Shown one piece after another: positions 58,491 through 64,000 of a DNA stretch of 64,000 nucleotides (its first letter is position 1; each line of letters begins with the position of its first letter). Source of the DNA: Iamia sp038233075 (GTDB taxonomy: Bacteria; Actinomycetota; Acidimicrobiia; Acidimicrobiales; Iamiaceae). The position numbers were made by a program, and so were the translations under genes. Below the pieces are notes generated by a model that did not search any database, was not told the DNA's origin, and was given only the letters and a program-made list of their open reading frames with translations. Location of the stretch: positions 62,001 to 126,000 of the forward strand of contig JBBSMQ010000004.1 in the NCBI GenBank assembly GCA_038233075.1, written 5' to 3'.

Positions 58491-61094
58491 GTGCCCGTCG
58501 CCGACCCCTTCCGCCTGCCTCGAACGGTCCTGCCCCGACGCTACGAGCTCACCCTCGCACCCGACCTCGACGCCGCCACGTTCACCGGTGAGGTGGCCGT
58601 CGACGTCGACGTCGTCGAGGGCGTCGACGCGGTGGTCCTCAACGCCATCGAGCTGACCATCGACGAGGCCTGGGTCGAGCGCGACGGCACCCGCACCGAC
58701 GCCACCGTCACCGTGGACGAGGACACCGAGCGAGCCACCTTGGCCCTGGACGAGCCCCTCGACGCGGGACCGGCGACGGTCCACCTGCGCTTCGCCGGGG
58801 CGCTCAACGACAAGCTGCGGGGCTTCTACCGGTCGACCTTCAGCGACGAGGACGGGACGACGCGGGCCATCGCCACCACCCAGTTCGAGGCCACCGACGC
58901 CCGGCGAGCCTTCCCCTGCTGGGACGAGCCGGACATGAAGGCCACCTTCGCCATCACCCTCGACGTGCGCGACGGACTGTTCGCGGTGAGCAACGCGGCC
59001 GAGGTCTCCTCCGAGGATCGGGGCGACGGGCATCGACGCCTGCGCTTCGCCGACACCATGATCATGTCCACCTACCTGGTGGCCTTCGTCGTGGGGCCGC
59101 TGGAAGCCACCGATCCCGTCGATGTCGACGGCGTCCCCCTGCGCGTCGTGCACCGGGCGGGTCAGGCCGACCTGGCCCGATTCGCCCTCGAGTCCGGGGC
59201 CTTCGCCCTCCGCCACTTCACCGAGTACTTCGGCGTCCCCTACCCCGCCGACAAGCTCGACCTGGTGGCAGTGCCGGACTTCGCCTTCGGGGCCATGGAG
59301 AACCTGGGCTGTGTCACCTTCCGTGACGCGGTCCTGCTGGTCGACCCCGACCGGTCCACCCAGGGCGAGCTGCAGCGGGTGGCCGACGTCATCCACCACG
59401 AGATCGCCCACATGTGGTTCGGGGACCTGGTCACCATGCGCTGGTGGAACGGCATCTGGCTGAACGAGGCCTTCGCCACCTTCATGGAGATGCGCTGCAC
59501 CGACGCCTTCCGCCCGGAGTGGGACCGCTGGACCGACTTCGGGGTAGCCCGCACCGCCGCCTTCGACACCGACGCCCTGGGGTCCACCCGTCCCATCGAG
59601 TTCGAGGTCGTCTCCCCCGCCGACGCCGAGGGCATGTTCGACGTGCTCACCTACGAGAAGGGCGCCGCGGTGGTGCGCATGCTCGAGCAGTACCTGGGTG
59701 AGGACCGCTTCCGCGACGGCATCCGCCTCTACATCGACCGCCACGCCCACGCCAACACCGAGACCACCGACCTGTGGGACGCCATCGAGGAGGCGACGGG
59801 CGAGCCCGTGCGCCGCATCATGGACTCCTGGATCTTCCAGGGCGGTCACCCGGAGGTGACCGCCCGCCGCACCGAGGGCGCCGACGGCACCACCCTGACC
59901 CTCGGCCAGGCCCGGTTCCGCTATGCCACCGACGCCGAGGGCAGGAGAGCGGACGACGGGGCCCGCTGGGCCGTCCCGGTCCTGCTCCGCTGGTCCCAGG
60001 GCGGGGCCGACGACGGGACCACCGCGATCTCCGGGGCCCGCACCGAACGGGTGCTGCTCGACGACGAGATCGACGTCGACCTGGGCCCCGACGCGACCTG
60101 GGCGCTGGTCAACAGCGGGGGCAACGGCTTCTTCCGGGTCCGCTACGACGACGAGGGTCGCCAGGCCCTGACCCGCGCCCTCGACCAGCTCACCCCGCTC
60201 GAGCGCTACGGGCTGGTCGACGATGCCGCCGCCTCGTTGCTGGCCGGCACCCTCGGCCCCGAGGGGATGCTCGCCGTGCTCCGGGCGTGTGGCGACGAGG
60301 CCGACCTGTCGGTCTGGCAACGGGTCGTCGGCGTGCTCGGCGCCCTCGACCGGGTCGTGTCCGACGACGACCGCGCCGCCCTGCAGGGCTGGGCCCGGGC
60401 CCTGGTGGCCCCGGTGCTCCGACGTCTCGACCCCGAGCCCGGCGCCGACGAGCCGGCCCGCACCCGGGCCCGGCGCGCCGCCCTGTTCACGGCCCTGGGC
60501 ACCACCGGTGCCGACGATGAGGTGCGCGACCGGGCCCGGGCCCTCCTGGCCCGCGCCGCGGAGGGAGCCGCGGTGGACTCCGATCTGTTCGACGCCGCGG
60601 TGCGGGTCGTCGCGGCCGACGGCGACAGCACGGACTTCGAGCGCTTCCAGGCCCGCATCGCCGAGGCCGACACCCCCCAGGAGCGCCTCCGCTACCTCGG
60701 CGCGCGGGCCGACTTCCCCGGCGCGGCCGAGATCGACAGCTTCCTGGCCACCACCCTCACCGACGAGGTCCGGACCCAGGACGCGCCGTTCGTCCTCCGT
60801 CGGGCCCTCACCAACCGGCGTCACGCCGAGCGCGTCTGGTCCTTCATCGAGGAGCACTGGGACCAGATCCTGGACCGGTTCCCGTCGAACAGCATCGCCC
60901 GGCTGCTCGAAGGCATCCGCACGGTGACCGATGCCGGGCTGGCCGACCGGATCGACGCCTTCCTCGACACGCACGCCGTGCCCCAGGGCGCCAAGCCCGT
61001 GGCCCAGCACCAGGAGCGCATGCGAACCGGGGTCGCCCTCCGGGCCCGCGCCGCCGACGAGCTGGGTCAGGTCCTCACCCGCTCCCTCGCCTGA
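58491..61094 (+). CDS. pepN: Aminopeptidase N (M1 family)
   Basis: An 867-aa zinc exopeptidase removing N-terminal residues from peptides in the cytoplasm. The substrate motif GAMEN is near 267. The zinc site HEIAHMWFGD with its downstream Glu in WLNEAFATFME (HExxH-18-E) is near 302-325, and the catalytic Tyr region follows. The C-terminal ERAP1-like helical domain spans about 540-860. Length and order are normal for the actinobacterial PepN type. The start is the GTG with TAGGGT 6 nt upstream. Confidence 0.95.
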   Translation: MPVADPFRLPRTVLPRRYELTLAPDLDAATFTGEVAVDVDVVEGVDAVVLNAIELTIDEAWVERDGTRTDATVTVDEDTERATLALDEPLDAGPATVHLRFAGALNDKLRGFYRSTFSDEDGTTRAIATTQFEATDARRAFPCWDEPDMKATFAITLDVRDGLFAVSNAAEVSSEDRGDGHRRLRFADTMIMSTYLVAFVVGPLEATDPVDVDGVPLRVVHRAGQADLARFALESGAFALRHFTEYFGVPYPADKLDLVAVPDFAFGAMENLGCVTFRDAVLLVDPDRSTQGELQRVADVIHHEIAHMWFGDLVTMRWWNGIWLNEAFATFMEMRCTDAFRPEWDRWTDFGVARTAAFDTDALGSTRPIEFEVVSPADAEGMFDVLTYEKGAAVVRMLEQYLGEDRFRDGIRLYIDRHAHANTETTDLWDAIEEATGEPVRRIMDSWIFQGGHPEVTARRTEGADGTTLTLGQARFRYATDAEGRRADDGARWAVPVLLRWSQGGADDGTTAISGARTERVLLDDEIDVDLGPDATWALVNSGGNGFFRVRYDDEGRQALTRALDQLTPLERYGLVDDAAASLLAGTLGPEGMLAVLRACGDEADLSVWQRVVGVLGALDRVVSDDDRAALQGWARALVAPVLRRLDPEPGADEPARTRARRAALFTALGTTGADDEVRDRARALLARAAEGAAVDSDLFDAAVRVVAADGDSTDFERFQARIAEADTPQERLRYLGARADFPGAAEIDSFLATTLTDEVRTQDAPFVLRRALTNRRHAERVWSFIEEHWDQILDRFPSNSIARLLEGIRTVTDAGLADRIDAFLDTHAVPQGAKPVAQHQERMRTGVALRARAADELGQVLTRSLA

Positions 61095-61176
61095 CCGCGG
61101 CCGAGCTCAGCGGCGCCATGACCTGGCGCTCGGCGCGGCCTGCGGCTCGACACGACTGTGGGTCGACCCTCGGGCT

Positions 61177-61701
61177 CTACTGCAGGGTGTAGGTGAGGGC
61201 GCCCTGGAGGTCGCGCACCCGCACCTGCACCTCCTTGCGCTCGTCGCCGTCGACGGCGGCGCAGGTGAAGGTGGCGTCGGGCTCCTCCAGACGTTGGGGT
61301 CCACCGGGGCACGACACCTCGACGTCGTCGCGACTGAAGCGGTCGGCCAGGACCTCAACGATGTCGGTCTCGACCCGGGCCGTGACCAGGACGGCCTGCG
61401 TCGGCTCGACCCGCAGCGCTCCGGCATCGTCGGCCTGGCGGACGTCGACCTCGAGCGACCCCTGCTCGAGCCGGGCCGAGCAGGCGAAGGTGGATCCGGC
61501 CCGGACACGGACCTCATCGGGGCAGCGCACCGAGGACACCTCGATGTCGAAGGTCTCGGCCAGCGAGGAGGCAATCCGCGCCTCGGCCCGGTCGACGTCG
61601 AGGACCGCAGGCCGGCCGCACCCCGCGCCGAGCACCGCGCCGACGAGAGCCGTCAGAGCGACGGTGCCGACGCGGAGGGAGGGACGGGCCGGGGCGCGCA
61701 C
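61177..61701 (-). CDS. Lipoprotein with two DUF4333 domains
   Basis: A 174-aa exported lipoprotein. The signal peptide ends in the lipobox VLGAGC (Cys28). Two copies of the DUF4333 beta domain follow (about 35-95 and 105-170), each with its own Cys pair: VRCPDEV/FACSA and VSCPGG/FTCAAV. The function of DUF4333 is unknown; it is abundant in actinobacterial envelopes. The GTG start has TAGGTT exactly 6 nt upstream. Confidence 0.9.
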   Translation of the reverse strand: MRAPARPSLRVGTVALTALVGAVLGAGCGRPAVLDVDRAEARIASSLAETFDIEVSSVRCPDEVRVRAGSTFACSARLEQGSLEVDVRQADDAGALRVEPTQAVLVTARVETDIVEVLADRFSRDDVEVSCPGGPQRLEEPDATFTCAAVDGDERKEVQVRVRDLQGALTYTLQ

Positions 61702-61707
61702 GAGCGG

Positions 61708-61713
61708 AACCTA
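61708..61713 (-). promoter_or_regulatory. -10 box, leaderless promoter of the DUF4333 gene
   Basis: TAGGTT on the minus strand, 6 nt, then GTG 61701. Confidence 0.6.
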
Positions 61714-61752
61714 CCGGTGCCGCGCCCACCTCCCGAAGGCGCCCACCCCGGA

Positions 61753-61798
61753 ACTGGTCCCGAGATGGGTCGCCCGAGCGACCAAAGTCGGGACCGGT
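61753..61798. terminator. Nested inverted repeat downstream of the lysoplasmalogenase remnant
   Basis: ACTGGTCCCGA (61753-61763) pairs with TCGGGACCGGT (61788-61798) with one mismatch. Inside, GGTCGC (61768-61773) pairs with GCGACC (61778-61783) around CCGA. It would terminate the minus-strand operon upstream of the DUF4333 promoter. Confidence 0.6.
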
Positions 61799-61815
61799 AC
61801 GCAGCGGTCGGCCGG

Positions 61816-61971
61816 TCAGCCAGGTAGGGACAGCACCAGGCCGGCCTGGGCCAGGTGGTAGGTGACCATCACCGCCACCCGCGCCGCCCGGCTGGGCGTC
61901 ACGAGCCGGTTCCAGCCGAGGGTCGCGTCCGACGCGTAGAACGCCGGTGCCCCGGCGATGCCGACGGGCAC
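61816..61971 (-). pseudogene. C-terminal remnant of a lysoplasmalogenase (YhhN family)
   Basis: The last 51 codons read VPVGIAGAPAFYASDATLGW, NRLVTP, then a helix AVMVTYHLAQAGLVLSL. The pair 'SDatLgwNRf' and 'MVTYhlaQ' is the signature of the final two YhhN helices. The other six or so helices are missing; upstream lies unrelated GC-rich sequence and then the Nudix gene stop. It is a deletion scar. Confidence 0.65.
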
Positions 61972-62017
61972 GGCGCCGCCACCGCGGCCATCGCCAACGG
62001 CGCCGCCGTCGGCCCCG

Positions 62018-62680
62018 TCACCTCGTGGCCGACGGCGGCCGCGGGAGACGGGGGCGGACGAGGGCGAGGGAGTCCGGGCATACGGTGCGACGGACGAGCC
62101 AGGCGTCGAGGCCGGCCAGAGGGACCCAATCGGTGGCCACCACCTCGCCGTCGGGGCAGGTGGGCTCGGCGTCGCTGCCGGCCAGGTAGATCCGGGCCAC
62201 CTCGCGCACGCCCTCGGCCTCCCACCGCCCTTCCCCCACCTCGGCCAGCGGTGCGACGAGGCCCGCCTCCTCGACCAGCTCGCGGGCGGCGGCGTCGGCC
62301 CACCTCTCCCCGACGCCACACATGCCCCCGAAGGCGATGTCCCAGGCGAGGGGCCACACGTCCTTCCACCCCGCCCGCTGGTGGACCAGCAGCCGCTCTC
62401 CGGAGCCGTCGAGGACGGCGATGAACACCGTGCGGTGACGCAGGCCCTGGGCGCGCATGTCGGCCCGCGTGACGGTGCGAAGGGCCCGCCCGGCCTCGTC
62501 GACCACCTCCACCGCCTCCGCCCCCGCCGACGCCACCCCCGCCCTCGTCGGTTCTGGAGCCGGCGGTCCTGGGCTCGGCCCTCCGAGGTCGGAGGGTCCC
62601 GGACGCGGAGGTCCTCGATCCGACGGTCCGGGGCGGGGCCAGTCGGACGGGTCCGCGGGGACCGCCGGGTCGGGGCTCAC
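62018..62680 (-). CDS. Nudix hydrolase
   Basis: A 220-aa protein. After a 50-residue Pro/Gly/Ser-rich N-terminus with repeated RPGPSD units comes the Nudix fold. RTVFIAVLDGSGERLLVHQR leads to the box GGMCGVGE followed by RELVEEAGL (G-x5-E-x7-REUxEExGU), near 130-150. It is of the IDI/YfcD-like branch, hydrolysing a nucleoside diphosphate derivative; substrate unknown. The GTG overlaps the stop of the FAD oxidoreductase gene (GTGA), so it belongs to that operon. Confidence 0.9.
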   Translation of the reverse strand: MSPDPAVPADPSDWPRPGPSDRGPPRPGPSDLGGPSPGPPAPEPTRAGVASAGAEAVEVVDEAGRALRTVTRADMRAQGLRHRTVFIAVLDGSGERLLVHQRAGWKDVWPLAWDIAFGGMCGVGERWADAAARELVEEAGLVAPLAEVGEGRWEAEGVREVARIYLAGSDAEPTCPDGEVVATDWVPLAGLDAWLVRRTVCPDSLALVRPRLPRPPSATR

Positions 62681-63888
62681 GCGCCCGCAGCGTCGTTCAG
62701 GGCGTCGGCCCAGGCCACCCCGTCGGTCAGCCGCAGCCGCCAGCGGGCCAGGGGACCGGGCCGGTTCACACCCAGAGCGGCGACCACCTGGTCGCCTCGC
62801 CGGTAGAGGGCGATGAAGCGTCGCTGCGCCAGGCTCCCGTCGACGATGCGGACCTCGTCAGCGCCCTGGGTGCGACCGGCCAGCATGATCTTGCGGTCGT
62901 ACTGGTCGGACCAGAACCAGGGCACCGGGCTGAAGGGCAGGGCTCCGTCGCCGGCCAACAGGGCCTCCCCCGCGTGGGTGCCCTGGCCGATGGCGTGGTC
63001 CCAGTGCTCGACTCGTAGGGCCTCGCCGTAGCGCTGGTGGGTCCAGCGGGCCACATCGCCGGCAGCGACGATGCCCGGCGCGACCCGACAGGCCGCGTCG
63101 GCCACCACTCCATCGTCGAGCATGAGCCCAGACCCCTCCAGCCACCGGGTGTTGGGCACCACGCCAATGCCGACGACGACGACGTCGCAGTCGACGGCGC
63201 CGCCGTCGGAGAGGCGCACCCGTTCGACCCTGTCACCGCCCTCCACCGCGTCGACGCCGACACCGAGGCGCACGTCGACGCCCTCGTCGCGGTGGACGTC
63301 GCCCAGGGTGGCGCCGACCTCGCCGCCGAGGACCCGTCCCAAGGGCACCGGCAGCGGTTCCACCAGAGTGACCTCCAGGCCCCGGCCCCGGCAGGTGGCG
63401 GCCACCTCGGCGCCGATGAACCCGGCCCCCACCACGACGACCCGGCCCGGCCCGGCGTCGAGGTCGGCCCGCAGGGCCAGGCAGTCGTCGAGTGAGCGCA
63501 GCACGTGCACCCCGCCCCGACCGCCGTCGTCGAGACGTCGGGGCGAGGCCCCAGTGGCGATGACCAGCCCGTCGAAGGCGAGGTGACCGCCACCGGCCAG
63601 GGCCAGGCGACGGTCGGCCACGTCGAGGCCGATGACCGTCTCACCGAGGCGGAACGTGAGGTCAAGGTCGTCGTCGGCGGACGACCCGAGCTGGATGCGG
63701 TGAGGCTCCCACGCCCCGGCCAGGACCTGCTTCGACAGTGGGGGCCGGTCGTAGGGGGCGTGGGCCTCGGCGCCCACAAGGGTGACAGGGCCGTCGAAGC
63801 CCCGGTGGCGCAGGGCCCGAGCGGCATGGAGCCCGGCGAGCGACGCACCGACGACGACGACCGTTGAGAGCCCGCTGGTTGGTGGCAC
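62677..63888 (-). CDS. FAD-dependent ferredoxin reductase
   Basis: A 403-aa rhodocoxin/putidaredoxin-reductase-type flavoprotein passing electrons from NAD(P)H to a ferredoxin. VVVVGASLAGLHAARALR binds FAD, and VVVGAGFIGAEVAA with a GLEVTLVE strand binds NAD. PYDRPPLSKQVL, the FAD-contact GIVAAGDVARW and a C-terminal domain with PWFWSDQYDRKIMLAG complete it. The ferredoxin gene ends 18 bp upstream on the same strand, so the two form an electron-transfer pair, typically serving a cytochrome P450 or dioxygenase encoded outside the window. The start is a GTG. Confidence 0.93.
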   Translation of the reverse strand: MPPTSGLSTVVVVGASLAGLHAARALRHRGFDGPVTLVGAEAHAPYDRPPLSKQVLAGAWEPHRIQLGSSADDDLDLTFRLGETVIGLDVADRRLALAGGGHLAFDGLVIATGASPRRLDDGGRGGVHVLRSLDDCLALRADLDAGPGRVVVVGAGFIGAEVAATCRGRGLEVTLVEPLPVPLGRVLGGEVGATLGDVHRDEGVDVRLGVGVDAVEGGDRVERVRLSDGGAVDCDVVVVGIGVVPNTRWLEGSGLMLDDGVVADAACRVAPGIVAAGDVARWTHQRYGEALRVEHWDHAIGQGTHAGEALLAGDGALPFSPVPWFWSDQYDRKIMLAGRTQGADEVRIVDGSLAQRRFIALYRRGDQVVAALGVNRPGPLARWRLRLTDGVAWADALNDAAGA

Positions 63889-63906
63889 CGCCGTCAGGGG
63901 GAGTCG

Positions 63907-64000
63907 TCAGGCCTCGAGGGTGATGGCCTGCTTCGGGCAGCGCACCACGGCCTCCTCGACCTTGGCCCGAAGATCGTCGGGTGGCTGCTCCTGGAGGACG
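63907..64000 (-). CDS. Ferredoxin, C-terminal part (partial)
   Basis: The last 30 residues are visible, running off the window edge. VEEAVVRCPKQAITLEA contains the final C-P cluster ligand of short bacterial ferredoxins of the 3Fe-4S / P450-partner kind. It directly precedes the ferredoxin reductase gene. Confidence 0.8.
   Translation of the reverse strand, partial: VLQEQPPDDLRAKVEEAVVRCPKQAITLEA

Noticed and set aside
58269..61010. A 913-codon minus-strand open frame
   Set aside because: It is the reverse-frame shadow of aminopeptidase N, whose catalytic motifs are intact. Long shadow frames are expected at this GC content.

Overview
This 64 kb window is very GC-rich chromosomal DNA from an actinobacterium. 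The gene set points to the class Acidimicrobiia, though this is inferred without a phylogenetic marker. It includes F420-type LLM oxidoreductases, two WS/DGAT acyltransferases, a VanW/PG_binding_4 protein, peroxisomal-type beta-oxidation SDR and MaoC proteins, a 4Cys RecB-family nuclease and many GTG starts. I see no rRNA, tRNA, CRISPR array, prophage or intact insertion sequence.

Layout. 0-2.7 kb: a DNA methyltransferase with an unknown partner protein, both on the minus strand. 2.9-10.4 kb: a tight plus-strand operon for a surface polysaccharide exported by an ABC transporter (coiled-coil methyltransferase, GT4, GT4-GT4 fusion, Wzm-like permease, Wzt-like ATPase with a C-terminal glycan-binding domain). 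10.4-28.1 kb: lipid and housekeeping genes (MaoC hydratase, SDR, VanW, WS/DGAT plus geranylgeranyl reductase, nitronate monooxygenase, DUF3039, a queuosine-precursor transporter with a convincing preQ1-I riboswitch, LLM oxidoreductase, MarR plus MFS exporter, acyl-CoA dehydrogenase, acyl-CoA synthetase, Bax-inhibitor-1 protein). 28.1-40 kb: a nucleotide-sugar and exopolysaccharide region full of scars. Intact epimerases and a UDP-sugar dehydrogenase sit among truncated pieces of a CapD-like protein, glycosyltransferases, a priming sugar transferase, a GNAT and an HprK-like kinase. A PqqD-like protein, a Tat-exported protein and a NeuD-like acetyltransferase are also present. 40-64 kb: gamma-glutamyltransferase, VapBC, a SNF2-SWIM pair, TetR, a RecB-like nuclease, PAP2, a second WS/DGAT, a Ser/Thr kinase, IspE, enoyl-CoA hydratase, aminopeptidase N, DUF4333 lipoprotein, Nudix, and a ferredoxin reductase with ferredoxin.

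Cross-cutting signals. (1) About nineteen genes have a TANNNT hexamer ending exactly 6-7 nt before the ATG/GTG and lack a Shine-Dalgarno sequence, the signature of leaderless transcription. This rule was used to choose many starts. Leadered genes in the same window carry the box further upstream plus a GGAGG-like site. (2) A dispersed intergenic inverted repeat with TTGGACG/CGTCCAA arms occurs four times. (3) Convergent gene ends carry long GC hairpins without a T-tract. (4) Several genes are broken by one-base losses in C/G runs, and others are cleanly truncated at junctions. The window therefore either contains an actively decaying region or carries assembly and sequencing errors at high GC.

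How the genes work together. The 2.9-10.4 kb operon looks like a complete synthesis, capping and export module. The WS/DGAT, acyl-CoA synthetase, dehydrogenase, hydratase and SDR genes fit fatty-acid or sterol-like acyl-CoA turnover and storage-lipid synthesis. The 28-40 kb region looks like the remains of a second, Wzy-type or modified-glycan locus.
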